Positions 1-8,816 are shown, counted from the first letter of the stretch. The stretch is 64,000 nt of DNA from an uncultured Olsenella sp. (GCA_949287905.1 CASEHX010000001.1:62001-126000); one strand, 5' to 3'. Notes: generated by a model from the sequence alone, not told the origin. Numbers and translations: made by a program.

Positions 1-2
1 GC

Positions 3-701
3 GCCCTCGACGGCGTCTCGCTCGACGTCGTGGCAGGCGAGTACGTTGCCATCATGGGGCCGTCCGGCTCGGGCAAGACCACGCTCCTGAACTGCATCTC
101 CACGATCGACCGACCCACCTCCGGCCACATCTACGTGGACGGCCAGGACATCACCGCCCTGCGTCCGGGCCAGCTCTCGAAGTTCCGCCGCGAGCGTCTG
201 GGCTTTGTCTTCCAGGACTCAAACCTGCTCGACACCCTCACCGCGCGCGAGAACATCGCGCTCGCGCTCACGATCAACCGCACGCCCGCCCGCGAGGTAC
301 CTGCCCGCGTGACCACCGTGGCGCAGCGCCTGGGTGTTGCCGACGTGCTTGACAAGTTCCCGCACGAGATGTCCGGCGGCCAGAAGCAGCGCGTCGCAGC
401 GGCCCGCGCCATCGTGACCGACCCGTCGCTGGTCCTGGCCGACGAGCCCACCGGGGCCCTCGACTCGCGCAACTCGCGCCTGCTCCTGGAGAGCCTCGAG
501 GATCTCAACAACGCTGGAGCCACGATCATCATGGTCACGCACGACTCCTTTGCCGCGAGCTACGCCCGCCGCGCCCTCTTCCTCAAGGACGGCCGCGTCT
601 GGAACGAGCTCGTCCGCGGCACCAAGACGCGCAAGGCCTTCTTCAACGAGATCATGGACGTCGTGTCCTTCCTGGGAGGGGAGGGCGCAGATGTACGCTA
701 G
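3..701 (+). CDS. ABC transporter ATP-binding protein, BceA/LolD type (5' end outside window)
   Basis: ATP-hydrolysing subunit of an ABC exporter that would energise the permease encoded next. The reading frame is already open at the left edge (it reads ALDGVSLDV before the first in-window GTG at 30), so only some twenty N-terminal residues are missing. Visible motifs in order: Walker [10 protein letters not shown] (about nt 57-83), the ABC signature MSGGQKQR (about 369-392) and Walker [12 protein letters not shown]. The stop at 699-701 lies inside the permease gene (11-base overlap), which indicates translational coupling. A small ATPase paired with a ten-segment FtsX-type permease fits the BceAB antimicrobial-peptide detoxification family. 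No sensor kinase or response regulator is visible, and one could lie to the left. The substrate cannot be told from sequence. Confidence 0.93.
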   Translation, partial: ALDGVSLDVVAGEYVAIMGPSGSGKTTLLNCISTIDRPTSGHIYVDGQDITALRPGQLSKFRRERLGFVFQDSNLLDTLTARENIALALTINRTPAREVPARVTTVAQRLGVADVLDKFPHEMSGGQKQRVAAARAIVTDPSLVLADEPTGALDSRNSRLLLESLEDLNNAGATIIMVTHDSFAASYARRALFLKDGRVWNELVRGTKTRKAFFNEIMDVVSFLGGEGADVR

Positions 702-2802
702 GATCGCGCTCGGCAACGTCCGCAAGTCCTTCCGGGACTTCGCGGTCTTCTTCCTCACGCTGGCCTTTGGCGTCTGCGTGTTCTACGCCTTCGGCTCCAT
801 CACCGACCAGGCCGCCGTCATCCAGATGGGCGAGGACCAGCGCCGCATGGTGCAGGCCCTCACGGACATCCTCTCCGGCCTCTCCGTCTTCGTTGTCGTC
901 ATCCTCGGGTTTCTCGTGGTCTACGCCAACCGCTTCCTCATCCGGCGGCGCAAGCGCGAGTTTGGCATCTACCTCACGCTCGGCATGGACATCCGCCGCG
1001 TCTCGCTGATCGTGGTCATAGAGACGCTCGTCGTGGGTGTGGTCGCGCTCGCGGTGGGCCTGCTGCTGGGCCTTGCGCTCTCGCAGGTCATGATGTACGT
1101 CACGGCGGGGCTCTTCGAGGCCACGATCAGGGGCTTCGTCTTCGCGTTCTCGCCGGCGGCGGCACTCTCCACGGTGGCGTGCTTCGCGGGCATCTTCCTC
1201 GTGACGCTCGTCTTCAACGTGACCACGGTCAGCCGCTACAAGCTCATCGACCTCATCAACGCGGACAAGGTGAGCGAGAAGGTCCGTCTGCGCAGCCTGC
1301 CGCTCTCGGTGGTGCTCTTCCTCGTGTCGCTCGCGCTGATCGGCGTGGCGTACAAGACGCTGCTCGAGCACGGCATGATGGAGGAGGGCCCGTACTTCGC
1401 GCTGGCCACGGGCCTGGTTACGGTGGGCACGCTGCTGTTCTTCTTCTCGATCTCCGGCTTTGCGCTGCGTGCGCTCCAGGCGAGCCCGCGCGCCTACCTC
1501 TCCGGCCTCAACATGTTCGTGTTGCGCCAGCTCAACAGCCGCATCAACACCGCGTGGCTCTCCATCAGCATGGTGTGCGCGATGCTCTTCCTGGCCATCT
1601 GCGGCGTGTGCACGGGCTTCTCGGTGGCAACGGGCATGAACGAGAGCCTGCGCGTGGGCACGGTCTATGACATGTCGCTCATAAGCTACCCGATGGGCAT
1701 GGCCGTGCAGGATGCCGCGCCTTACGAGCAGGGCGGTCCGGCCGCGGCGGACGATTACGACGCCATCGCCCGCCTGCGCGCCGACATCCCCAACTACGAC
1801 GAGCTCTTCCGCGACGCCGTGCAGGTCAACCAGTACACCTACGACGCCGAGGGCAACCCGCTCGTGGACACCACCGTGGAGGAGCTCTTTGCCAACACGG
1901 ACTTCACCGGCAACGCCACCGTTCAGACCATGATGCAGGGCAATACCGCGCAGCGCCTCACCGTGGTACCCGTCTCTGAGTACAACACGCTGGCCCAGAT
2001 GGCGGGCGAGAAGACCGTGGAGCTCGCGGCGGGGGAGTGCCTGCTCTGGAACGACCTCTCATCCCTCGACGAGCTCTGGGACGCCGTGACTGAGCAGAAC
2101 CCGGAGGTCGAGGTGGGCGGCCAGACGCTGCGCTTTGCCGCCGAGCCGCTCGTTCACCTGGTCTTCTCGGACACGGCCGCTGGCGGCACGGTTTCCGGCG
2201 CCCTCGTGGTCCCGGACGACATGGTGCCCGCAGGCGCCGGCCCCAGCGTCACCGCGGTGAACCTCATGTACGACGGCGGGCGCACCGAGGTGGAGCCGGA
2301 CGCCGTCGCCGCGATCAACGAGGCGTATGGCGACGTCATGGGCCAGGGCTCCACGCTCGACGCCTGGCCGGCATGGACCTGCACGACCGCCCAGGGGCTG
2401 CTCGACCAGTCCTCCGGCACTACCGTCGTGGTCACCTACCTGGCCATCTACATCGGCGTGGTCCTGCTCGTGTGCTGCGCGACGGTGCTCGCCCTCCAGC
2501 AGCTCTCCGAGGCGGCGGACAACGTGGGCCGCTACCGCGTGCTCTCTGAGCTCGGCGCCGAGAAGCGCATGGTAGACCACGCGCTTCTCGCCCAGATCGG
2601 CGTGTACTTCCTCTTCCCGCTGGTGGTGGCCGTGGCGCACGCGGCGGTGGCGCTCTCCGTGGTGAACGACATCGTGGCGCTGCTCACGGGCTTTCAGATC
2701 GGGACGGCGCTCGCGGGGACGGTGGCCTTTGTCGTGGCGCTCTACGGAGGCTACTTCCTTGTGACCTACCTCACCTCGCGCGGCATGCTCTCCCGCGCGT
2801 AG
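691..2802 (+). CDS. ABC transporter permease, BceB/FtsX family
   Basis: Inner-membrane permease, 703 residues, starting at ATG 691 after a GGAGGGGAGG ribosome site inside the ATPase gene. I see seven hydrophobic segments in the first 312 residues (about 18-35, 61-80, 103-133, 153-178, 204-222, 236-258, 287-312). A hydrophilic extracellular region of about 260 residues follows, then three segments near 578-605, 632-660 and 672-697. This seven-plus-three topology with the large loop before helix 8 is that of BceB-type permeases, which remove bacitracin-like peptides or act in signalling. RRRKREFGIYLTLGM after helix 2 matches the coupling region of FtsX-fold proteins. Pairing with the preceding ATPase is certain from the overlap; the ligand is unknown. 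Confidence 0.92.
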   Translation: MYARIALGNVRKSFRDFAVFFLTLAFGVCVFYAFGSITDQAAVIQMGEDQRRMVQALTDILSGLSVFVVVILGFLVVYANRFLIRRRKREFGIYLTLGMDIRRVSLIVVIETLVVGVVALAVGLLLGLALSQVMMYVTAGLFEATIRGFVFAFSPAAALSTVACFAGIFLVTLVFNVTTVSRYKLIDLINADKVSEKVRLRSLPLSVVLFLVSLALIGVAYKTLLEHGMMEEGPYFALATGLVTVGTLLFFFSISGFALRALQASPRAYLSGLNMFVLRQLNSRINTAWLSISMVCAMLFLAICGVCTGFSVATGMNESLRVGTVYDMSLISYPMGMAVQDAAPYEQGGPAAADDYDAIARLRADIPNYDELFRDAVQVNQYTYDAEGNPLVDTTVEELFANTDFTGNATVQTMMQGNTAQRLTVVPVSEYNTLAQMAGEKTVELAAGECLLWNDLSSLDELWDAVTEQNPEVEVGGQTLRFAAEPLVHLVFSDTAAGGTVSGALVVPDDMVPAGAGPSVTAVNLMYDGGRTEVEPDAVAAINEAYGDVMGQGSTLDAWPAWTCTTAQGLLDQSSGTTVVVTYLAIYIGVVLLVCCATVLALQQLSEAADNVGRYRVLSELGAEKRMVDHALLAQIGVYFLFPLVVAVAHAAVALSVVNDIVALLTGFQIGTALAGTVAFVVALYGGYFLVTYLTSRGMLSRA

Positions 2803-2942
2803 CGTGACGGTTCGCGGGGGCGGCAAACCTCCGTCCTCCGTCACGCGCCGCTGGCCGAATGTAAACATTCTTATTGTGCGGCGGGTGGGTATCATTGACG
2901 GAAGGAAGGGGGCTTTGCCCGTCCCCGCGGTCAGGAGGAAAC

Positions 2943-3506
2943 ATGGGACTGATTGACAAGCTCAAGAGCAAGTTCGTCTCTGCGGACGGCACGTTCAACC
3001 CGCCCGACGCCTCGTTCGCCACGCGTCCGGATACCGTCTACGCGCCCGTCTCGGGTGTGATCATCCCGCTCGAGGAGGTCAACGACGAGGTCATCTCCGC
3101 CGGGCTCATCGGCAACGGCTACGGCATCCTGCCCACGGGCACGGGGGTCCTCTACGCACCGGTCAACGGCCGCATCGCCGCCACCACGGTGACCAACCAC
3201 TCCATCGGCATCGCCACGAACGAGGGGATCGACGTCCTCATCCACATCGGCATCGGCACCGTCAACATGAAGGGCAAGGGCTTCAAGCGCTTTGTCGAGG
3301 CAAACGACGAGGTCCATGCCGGACAGGTGCTCATGACCTTCGACATCGAGGCCATCAAGGCCGCCGGCTGCGACGAGGTCATCGCCTGCGTCGTCTCCAA
3401 CCCCGACGACTTCAAGAAGGTCCGCCACGTGGGCGCCTCCGGCACTCTCATCGGCGACCGCCCGCTCGTCAAGGTCGGCGACCCGCTGCTCACCGTCAAG
3501 AAGTAG
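2943..3506 (+). CDS. crr: PTS glucose-type EIIA domain protein
   Basis: Single-domain EIIA(Glc)-like phosphocarrier, 187 residues, that accepts phosphate from HPr and passes it to an EIIB; cytoplasmic. The two family histidines are present: His86 in TNHSIGI and the phospho-acceptor His101 in VLIHIGIGTV. The typical APVSG and GDxV-type turns precede them. ATG 2943 follows AGGAGGAAAC, an ideal ribosome site. A longer upstream reading is open but has no support. A candidate -10 (TATCAT, 2890-2895) lies 47 bases upstream. No EIIBC, HPr or enzyme I gene is in the window, so its sugar partner is unknown. Adjacent glycerol dehydrogenase suggests a carbon-metabolism neighbourhood, but they are separated by a hairpin and need not be co-transcribed. 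Confidence 0.93.
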   Translation: MGLIDKLKSKFVSADGTFNPPDASFATRPDTVYAPVSGVIIPLEEVNDEVISAGLIGNGYGILPTGTGVLYAPVNGRIAATTVTNHSIGIATNEGIDVLIHIGIGTVNMKGKGFKRFVEANDEVHAGQVLMTFDIEAIKAAGCDEVIACVVSNPDDFKKVRHVGASGTLIGDRPLVKVGDPLLTVKK

Positions 3507-3593
3507 GGGGGCGCGACCTTCTCGTCCTTCTCGCCCGTCGTGGAGGCCGTCGCCCGTTTGGGCGCGGCAGCCGCGGGTACCATAGCGTTGCAG

Positions 3594-3620
3594 GGCCCCG
3601 TCGCGTCTTGCGGCGGGGCC
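3594..3620 (+). terminator. GC-rich hairpin between crr and gldA
   Basis: An 11-bp stem with one G-U pair (GGCCCCGTCGC, loop GTCTT, GCGGCGGGGCC) is followed by TCATCTTTGG. It could end crr transcription or sit in the leader of the dehydrogenase gene 25 bases downstream; the T-run is weak. Confidence 0.45.
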
Positions 3621-3645
3621 TCATCTTTGGAAGAGAGGAAGCAAC

Positions 3646-4737
3646 ATGGCACGCGTCTTCATCAGTCCCAGCAAGTATGTCCAGGGCCCCGGCGAGCTCA
3701 CCCGCCTCGGCGAGTACGCCAAGGCCTACGGCGCCCACGCGCTCGTGGTCATCTCCGAGGGCGGCCTGCGCCGCTCCGGCGACGTCATCACCGCGAGCCT
3801 TGATGCCGCCGGCGTGGCGCACACCTACGACAACTTCAACGGAGAGTGCTCCCAGGCGGAGATCGACCGCCTCGTGGAGGTCTTCCGCACGTCCGGCGCC
3901 GACTTCGTCGTGGGCGTGGGCGGCGGCAAGATCTTCGACACCGCCAAGGCCGTCGCGGCCGCCGTCGACGTGCCCGTGGTGATCGTGCCCACGATCGCCG
4001 CCACCGACGCCCCGTGCTCGGCGCTCTCCGTCATCTACACCGACGACGGCCAGTTCAAGGAGTACCAGTTCTTCAAACAGAACCCCAACCTCGTCCTCAT
4101 GGACACCGACGTCATCTCCAAGAGCCCGGTGCGCCTGACGGTCTCCGGCATGGGCGACGCGCTGGCTACCTACTTCGAGGCCCGCGCCTGCAAGCGCTCC
4201 GACGCCACCACCTGCGCCGGCGGCCACGTGACCGAGGCTGCCATGACGCTCGCCCAGCTCTGCTACGAGACCCTCATCTCCGACGGCCTCAAGGCCAAGC
4301 TCGCGCTGGAGGCCGGCGCCTGCACCGAGTCCGTGGAGAAGATCATCGAGGCCAACACGCTGCTCTCCGGCCTGGGCTTTGAGTCCGCGGGCCTCGCCGG
4401 CGCGCACGCCATCCACAACGGCATGACCGCCCTGCCCGAGACCCACGCCTACTACCACGGCGAGAAGGTCGCCTTCGGCACGCTCACGCAGCTCGTCCTG
4501 GAGAACGCCGACGAGCTCTACGAGGTGCTCGACTTCTGCGTGGAGGTTGGCCTGCCGGTGACGTTTGCGCAGCTCGGCGTCGAGGACGCAAGCTACGAGC
4601 GCGTGCTCGAGGTGGCCAAGCTCGCCTGCGCTCCGAGCGACACCCTCGGAAACATGCCTTTTGAGGTCACACCCGAGAAGGTCGCCTCCGCCATGCTCGC
4701 GGCCGACGCCTACGGTCGCGCGGCGCTGGCCGAGTAG
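3646..4737 (+). CDS. gldA: Glycerol dehydrogenase (Fe/Zn-dependent alcohol dehydrogenase family)
   Basis: NAD-dependent oxidation of glycerol to dihydroxyacetone, cytoplasmic; 363 residues, the usual length for GldA. The dinucleotide-binding GVGGGKIFDTAK is at residues 90-101. The three metal ligands of the family are all present: Asp171 (GMGDALATYFEAR), His254 (AGAHAIHNG) and His271 (HGEKVAFG). ATG 3646 follows GAGAGGAAGC. The downstream gap is occupied by the 31-bp repeat array and a strong hairpin that probably ends this transcript. No dihydroxyacetone kinase is adjacent, so the fate of dihydroxyacetone in this strain is not shown here. Confidence 0.95.
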   Translation: MARVFISPSKYVQGPGELTRLGEYAKAYGAHALVVISEGGLRRSGDVITASLDAAGVAHTYDNFNGECSQAEIDRLVEVFRTSGADFVVGVGGGKIFDTAKAVAAAVDVPVVIVPTIAATDAPCSALSVIYTDDGQFKEYQFFKQNPNLVLMDTDVISKSPVRLTVSGMGDALATYFEARACKRSDATTCAGGHVTEAAMTLAQLCYETLISDGLKAKLALEAGACTESVEKIIEANTLLSGLGFESAGLAGAHAIHNGMTALPETHAYYHGEKVAFGTLTQLVLENADELYEVLDFCVEVGLPVTFAQLGVEDASYERVLEVAKLACAPSDTLGNMPFEVTPEKVASAMLAADAYGRAALAE

Positions 4738-4763
4738 AGCGCTCTTCTCGCTACGTTATTCTC

Positions 4764-5050
4764 GTGCGCCGGATTCGGCCCGACTGCGTATACGGTGCGC
4801 CGGATTTGGCCCAACTGCGTATACGGTGCGCCGGATTCGGCCCAACTGCGTATCCGGTGCGCCGGATTCGGCCCGACTGCGTGTCCGGTGCGCCGGATTT
4901 GGCCCAACTGCGTATCCGGTGCGCCGGATTCGGCCCAACTGCGTGACTCGTGCGCCAAAATGAGCCCGACTGCGTGGGGACCCTCACGCAGTCGGGCGTT
5001 TTTTGGCGCAACCACGGTGCCGCATCACGCAGTTGGGCGTTTTTAGGCGC
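4764..5050 (+). repeat. 31-bp tandem repeat array ending in two inverted copies
   Basis: Six contiguous 31-bp units start at 4764, 4795, 4826, 4857, 4888 and 4919, each beginning GTGCGCCGGATT. A diverged seventh starts at 4950. Units carry either CCCGACTGCGT or CCCAACTGCGT. Two inverted copies follow: 4985-4997 matches the GAC variant and 5026-5038 matches the AAC variant, each followed by a T-run and GGCGC. There are no spacers, so this is not CRISPR. Short open frames across it are by-products of the repeat. Confidence 0.9.
4952..5009 (+). terminator. Strong hairpin with T-run, probable gldA terminator
   Basis: Arms GCGCCAAAA (4952-4960) plus GCCCGACTGCGTG (4964-4976) pair perfectly with CACGCAGTCGGGC (4985-4997) and TTTTGGCGC (5001-5009). 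The loop is GGGACCCT, and six T lie at 4999-5004 within the descending arm. The inner 13-bp stem followed by T6 has intrinsic-terminator form. Confidence 0.75.
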
Positions 5051-5102
5051 AGGGTAGTTTGCGTCAAGTATTGCGTCAATGCCCAGTCGCGCGCCGGCCA
5101 CG

Positions 5103-5137
5103 AAAAACGGGGCCGGTTCCCAGGCGGAACCGGCCCC
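5103..5137 (-). terminator. Intrinsic terminator for the minus-strand gene ending at 5176
   Basis: A perfect 12-bp stem GGGGCCGGTTCC / GGAACCGGCCCC (5109-5120, 5126-5137) has loop CAGGC. On the minus strand it is followed by a run of five T (AAAAA at 5103-5107 on +). Confidence 0.85.
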
Positions 5138-5175
5138 GATGCGTTCAGCGAAACAGTTCAGCGCAAACGCGCCGC

Positions 5176-5484
5176 CTAGTCGTCCTTCTCGCCAGAGAGG
5201 GAGGCGTAGAACGTGGCGTGATCGAAGACGTCCTTGATGGTCTGGCCGTTTACGAAGGGCAGCGCCAGGAACTCGTCGACGGTGGGAACGAGCTCGGAGC
5301 AGTCAACGAAGTGGTTCTTCTCGTTGCGACGGCTCGTGTCCTGCGCGCGCCAGGACTCATAGTTGCAATCCGTGAGGTAATAGACACTCGATCCGATCTT
5401 CATGTAGACGGAGTGGTTGCAGTGCAGGTACTCGACCAGACCTTCGTAGTTGATGTCGAGAGCCTCTGCTGCCTTCTTTCCCAT
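5176..5484 (-). CDS. Small conserved-looking protein of unknown function
   Basis: A 102-residue acidic protein that I do not recognise. Start ATG at 5484 (minus strand) has AAAGGGG nine bases upstream, and a clear intrinsic terminator follows the stop, so it is very likely a real single-gene unit. The sequence (MGKKAAEALDINYEGLVEYL...) has no signal peptide, no membrane segment and no known motif. It is rich in aromatic residues (YMKIGSSVYYLTDCNYESW), with an acidic C-terminus SGEKDD. It sits between the gldA repeat array and the phosphatase gene, both strands converging with gldA. Function cannot be inferred. Confidence 0.75.
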   Translation of the reverse strand: MGKKAAEALDINYEGLVEYLHCNHSVYMKIGSSVYYLTDCNYESWRAQDTSRRNEKNHFVDCSELVPTVDEFLALPFVNGQTIKDVFDHATFYASLSGEKDD

Positions 5485-5593
5485 GGCGATCCCCTTTCGT
5501 CGGAGGCCAATCGGACGTTAGCAAGACTATAACCCGCCCAGCGGACGGTTATGCGCACGTTTGCGAAATGTTAGGCGAGCGTTGCCCGAGCGG

Positions 5594-6280
5594 TCAGCGG
5601 GCGGTGCCGCGGGAGGTGCCGAGAAGAACGCGCTCCAGCTCGGCGGGGGAGTCCACGAAGGTGGTGGCGCCGGCGGCGAGAAGATCGTCCACGCTGCGGA
5701 ATCCCCAGGTGCAGCTGATGCACGGGCAGCCGACGCTCGCCGCCGTCTGCACGTCGACCTCGGAGTCGCCGACGTATGCCATGCCTTCGCACGAGGCGCC
5801 CATGCGCTTGAGCGCCGCCTCGACCATGTCCGGCGCCGGCTTCTTGCGGATGCCGGCCGCCTCGTTCTCGCCGAGGACGGCGTCGAAGGCGCCGGGGAAC
5901 TGCCGGGCAACGAGCTCCTGGACGGCAAAGTCGCCCTTGTTGGAGACCACGGCCAGGCGCACGCCGGCGGCCCGCAGGTTGGCAAGGAGCTCGGGGATGC
6001 CGGGATAGGGACCGGTGTGGTCCTCGCAGTGGGCGGCATAGTGGGCGCAGAAGTCCTCGTAGACGGCGTCCTGCTCGGCCGCGCTGGTGCCGGCGGGCAC
6101 GGCTCGCTCGATGAGCTTGCGGATGCCGTTGCCCACGAAACGCCGCACGTCGTCGAGGGAGTGCGGCGGCATGTCATGCGCGGCGAGCGCGGCGTTGGTG
6201 GAGATCCAGAGGTCCTCGATGGTGTTGAGCAGGGTTCCGTCGAGGTCAAAGACGGCGGTTGCGTACGCGGGCATGGGCAT
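5594..6280 (-). CDS. gph: HAD-family phosphatase, phosphoglycolate phosphatase-like
   Basis: Cytoplasmic haloacid-dehalogenase-superfamily phosphatase, 228 residues. Motif I FDLDGTLLNT gives nucleophile Asp12 and acid/base Asp14. Motif II is VVSNKG, the motif III lysine is in RKKPAPDM, and motif IV is YVGDSEVD. The helical cap between motifs I and II places it in subfamily I with Gph/PgmB. The most likely role is hydrolysis of 2-phosphoglycolate or a similar small phosphate ester; HAD substrate assignments from sequence are uncertain. Start is ATG 6280, with an in-frame ATG two codons later as an alternative. A 29-base dispersed repeat lies 67 bases upstream of the start. Confidence 0.87.
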   Translation of the reverse strand: MPMPAYATAVFDLDGTLLNTIEDLWISTNAALAAHDMPPHSLDDVRRFVGNGIRKLIERAVPAGTSAAEQDAVYEDFCAHYAAHCEDHTGPYPGIPELLANLRAAGVRLAVVSNKGDFAVQELVARQFPGAFDAVLGENEAAGIRKKPAPDMVEAALKRMGASCEGMAYVGDSEVDVQTAASVGCPCISCTWGFRSVDDLLAAGATTFVDSPAELERVLLGTSRGTAR

Positions 6281-6346
6281 CCTTCGCTTGGAAATCTGAG
6301 CGAGGGTGATTCTCGCACTTTTCGCGTCTCTTCACAGGGTCGCGAT

Positions 6347-6375
6347 GTGACAGTTGGCTACGACCCCTTTGTCAC
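6347..6375. repeat. 29-base dispersed element (single copy here)
   Basis: Begins GTGACA and ends TGTCAC (a 6-bp inverted repeat) around a core containing TTGGCTACGACCCC. Near-identical copies occur twice in tandem at 48942-48970 and 48976-49004. Here it lies between the stop of the XRE gene and the start of gph. Confidence 0.85.
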
Positions 6376-6393
6376 GTCGCGCGCCGCCGCGGC

Positions 6394-6690
6394 TCACCGG
6401 GAGGGCGAGAACCTCTTGCTCCTGTCGTACCAGATCGCGAGCTTGTTTGGGGGAAGCCTGTCCAGGTCGTAGAAGAGGGATGCCAGGGGGACGTCGAGGC
6501 TGTCCGCGATCCTGACCAGCATGTCGAGGGAGGCATTCTCCTTGCCGAGGATGAACTGGTTGAGATGGGAGCGGTCGATGGAGGCGATGGCCGCGAGCTG
6601 CGACTGGTTGTAGCCGCGTTCGGCGCAGCGCCTGAGGATGGCCTCCCCGACCTGCTTTCTCACAAAGATGCATGTCTCCCTAGTGTCCAT
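6394..6690 (-). CDS. XRE-family helix-turn-helix regulator
   Basis: A 98-residue cytoplasmic DNA-binding protein. An HTH_3/XRE domain covers about residues 15-70: RGYNQSQLAAIASIDRSHLNQF is the helix-turn-helix and ENASLDMLVRIADSLDVPL the supporting helices. No partner domain follows, only a basic tail (DRSKRFSPSR). It is transcribed divergently from aspS, so it could act at the shared 290-base spacer, where a perfect dyad overlaps the aspS promoter region, although XRE proteins often act elsewhere. Start ATG 6690 has only weak ribosome-site sequence. It is not part of a visible toxin-antitoxin pair. Confidence 0.85.
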   Translation of the reverse strand: MDTRETCIFVRKQVGEAILRRCAERGYNQSQLAAIASIDRSHLNQFILGKENASLDMLVRIADSLDVPLASLFYDLDRLPPNKLAIWYDRSKRFSPSR

Positions 6691-6849
6691 AGGGCAATCC
6701 TACGGTCCGCCAATTCGATGCCTGTTGGACATAGCCAACGCACAATCCCGGGTTACAGCAGGTAAAGGCCACATCTGCATCAGTGGGAAGGGGGCCCGGG
6801 GGAGGAAAATGCCCTCGTTACGTTTCGGGTTATTGTATTCGGCGCGCTT

Positions 6850-6881
6850 CTCGCTGTCAGCGAGCGTGCCTGTAGTAAAAT
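6850..6881 (+). promoter_or_regulatory. Putative aspS promoter with overlapping dyad
   Basis: A -10-like TAAAAT lies at 6876-6881, about 98 bases before the aspS start. The expected -35 position falls inside CTCGCTGTCAGCGAG (6850-6864), a perfect 7-bp inverted repeat around one base that could be an operator. No T-box features were found in the leader. Confidence 0.45.
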
Positions 6882-6978
6882 CTGCCCCGCTGCGCGCCCG
6901 CCGTCTACGCGCGACGCAGCCATCCAAACGGCGTCGCCCGTACGGCACGGGGCGACAGGGACGAGAAAGGCTTTGCAC

Positions 6979-8748
6979 ATGGACTCCCACACCATGCACA
7001 CCCACAGCTGCGGCGAGCTGCGCCGCGAGCACATCGGCCAGACGGTCACGCTGACCGGCTGGGTCTGGCACCGTCGCGACCACGGCGGCCTTATCTTCGT
7101 TGACCTGCGCGACCGCGAGGGCGTGACGCAGGTCTCCTTTGACCCGGAGCACTCCGGCGGCGAGGCGTTCCATGCGGCCGAGACCATCCGCTCCGAGTGG
7201 CCGATCAAGGTCACCGGCGTGGTGCGCGAGCGCCCCGAGGGCATGGAGAACAACAAGATCGCCACGGGCGAGGTCGAGGTCCTCATCGACCAGATCGAGG
7301 TCCTCAACTCCTCCAAGACGCCGCCCTTCCAGATCGAGGACCACGTGGACACCTCCGAGGACGTCCGCCTGCGCTACCGCTACCTCGACCTGCGCCGCCC
7401 GCGCATGACGGCCAACCTCAAGATGCGCTCCGACTTCACCTTCGCGCTGCGCCAGGCGCTGCACGACCGCGAGTTCCTCGAGGTGGAGACCCCGGCGCTC
7501 TTCAAGTCCACGCCTGAGGGCGCGCGCGACTTCCTCGTGCCGTCCCGCACCCAGCCCGGCCACTTCTACGCGCTGCCGCAGTCCCCGCAGCTCCTGAAGC
7601 AGCTTCTCATGGTCGGCGGCGTGGAGCGCTACTACCAGGTTGCCAAGTGCTTCCGCGACGAGGACCTGCGCGCCGATCGCCAGCCCGAGTTCACGCAGGT
7701 GGACATCGAGATGAGCTTCGTCGAGCAGGACGACGTCATGGGCGCGCTCGAGGACGTGCTGGCAGACGCCTTCGCCAAGATGGGCGTCGAGATGCCCACG
7801 CCGCTGCGCCGCCTGGACTACTGGGACGCGATGGACACCTACGGCTCCGACAAGCCCGACACCCGCATCGGCATGGAGCTCCACGACGTGACCTCGATCT
7901 TCTCGGCCTCCAAGTTCAAGCTCTTTGCGAGCGCGGCGGCCACCGAGGGACAGTACGTCAAGGCCATCAACGCCAAGGGCGCCGGCGCCTGGCCGCGCGC
8001 GCAGATCGACAAGCTGGCGAACGTCGCCGCCGAGTTTGGCGCCAAGGGCCTCGCGTGGATCGCGTTCCGTGAGGACGGCTCCGTGAACAGCCCCATCGTC
8101 AAGTTCTTCTCCGACGAGGAGATGGAGGCCCTCAAGGCAGAGATGGGCGTCGAGCTGGGCGACCTCGTGATGTTTGCCGTGGCCGACCGCAAGACGGCGG
8201 ACGAGATCCTGGGCGGCATGCGCCTGCACATGGCAAACGCGCTGAACGTCCCGCGCGAGGGCCACGACTTCCTCTGGGTGGTCAACTTCCCGCTCTTCCA
8301 CTGGGACGACGAGGCCAAGCGCTACGAGGCCGAGCACCAGCCCTTCACCCTGCCCACCGAGCTCGACGTCGAGAAGATCAAGGCTGACCCGCTGGCGATC
8401 GGCTCCGCCACGTACGACTTCGTCATGGACGGCTGCGAGGCGGGCGGCGGCGGCATGCGTATCCACAACTCCCAGATGCAGCTCGACATGCTCGAGCTCA
8501 TGGGCTTCTCGGTGGAGCGCGCCCGCGAGCAGTTCGGCTTCCTGATGGACGCCCTCGAGTACGGCGCGCCCCCGATGGGCGGCTTTGCCCTCGGCCTCGA
8601 CCGCGTGTGCATGCTGCTCGCCGGCGAGGACTCCATCCGCGACGTCATGGCGTTCCCCAAGACGTCGAGCGGCTCCGACCTCATGTCCGAGGCCCCGAGT
8701 GAGGTCTCCACGAAGCAGCTCAAGGAGGTCGGCCTGCGCCTGCTCTAG
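6979..8748 (+). CDS. aspS: Aspartyl-tRNA synthetase
   Basis: Charges tRNA-Asp with aspartate; cytoplasmic, class II synthetase, 589 residues, the length of bacterial-type AspRS. An N-terminal OB-fold anticodon-binding domain (TLTGWVWHRRDHGGLIFVDL) is followed by class II motif 2 (FRDEDLRADRQPEFTQVD), the bacterial GAD insertion domain, and motif 3 (GGFALGLDRVCML). ATG 6979 is chosen over an in-frame TTG two codons earlier because GAAAGG at 6964-6969 is spaced correctly for the ATG. The gene stands alone with its own terminator. It may be discriminating or non-discriminating; sequence inspection alone does not settle this. Confidence 0.98.
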   Translation: MDSHTMHTHSCGELRREHIGQTVTLTGWVWHRRDHGGLIFVDLRDREGVTQVSFDPEHSGGEAFHAAETIRSEWPIKVTGVVRERPEGMENNKIATGEVEVLIDQIEVLNSSKTPPFQIEDHVDTSEDVRLRYRYLDLRRPRMTANLKMRSDFTFALRQALHDREFLEVETPALFKSTPEGARDFLVPSRTQPGHFYALPQSPQLLKQLLMVGGVERYYQVAKCFRDEDLRADRQPEFTQVDIEMSFVEQDDVMGALEDVLADAFAKMGVEMPTPLRRLDYWDAMDTYGSDKPDTRIGMELHDVTSIFSASKFKLFASAAATEGQYVKAINAKGAGAWPRAQIDKLANVAAEFGAKGLAWIAFREDGSVNSPIVKFFSDEEMEALKAEMGVELGDLVMFAVADRKTADEILGGMRLHMANALNVPREGHDFLWVVNFPLFHWDDEAKRYEAEHQPFTLPTELDVEKIKADPLAIGSATYDFVMDGCEAGGGGMRIHNSQMQLDMLELMGFSVERAREQFGFLMDALEYGAPPMGGFALGLDRVCMLLAGEDSIRDVMAFPKTSSGSDLMSEAPSEVSTKQLKEVGLRLL

Positions 8749-8773
8749 CGTTGGCGACAAGAACGTCCGCTCC

Positions 8774-8816
8774 GGGCCCGTCTCCGCGTGATCGCGGCGG
8801 CGGGCCCGTTCTTCTC
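8774..8816 (+). terminator. Intrinsic terminator after aspS
   Basis: GGGCCCG (8774-8780) pairs with CGGGCCC (8801-8807), with inner CCGCG/CGCGG, followed by GTTCTTCTC (8808-8816). The tail carries the TTCTTCTCGGC word found in other 3' flanks of this window. Confidence 0.75.

Noticed and set aside
4764-4950. Possible CRISPR array (regular 31-bp repeats)
   Set aside because: Repeats are contiguous without spacers, and no cas genes are nearby; two inverted copies follow instead.
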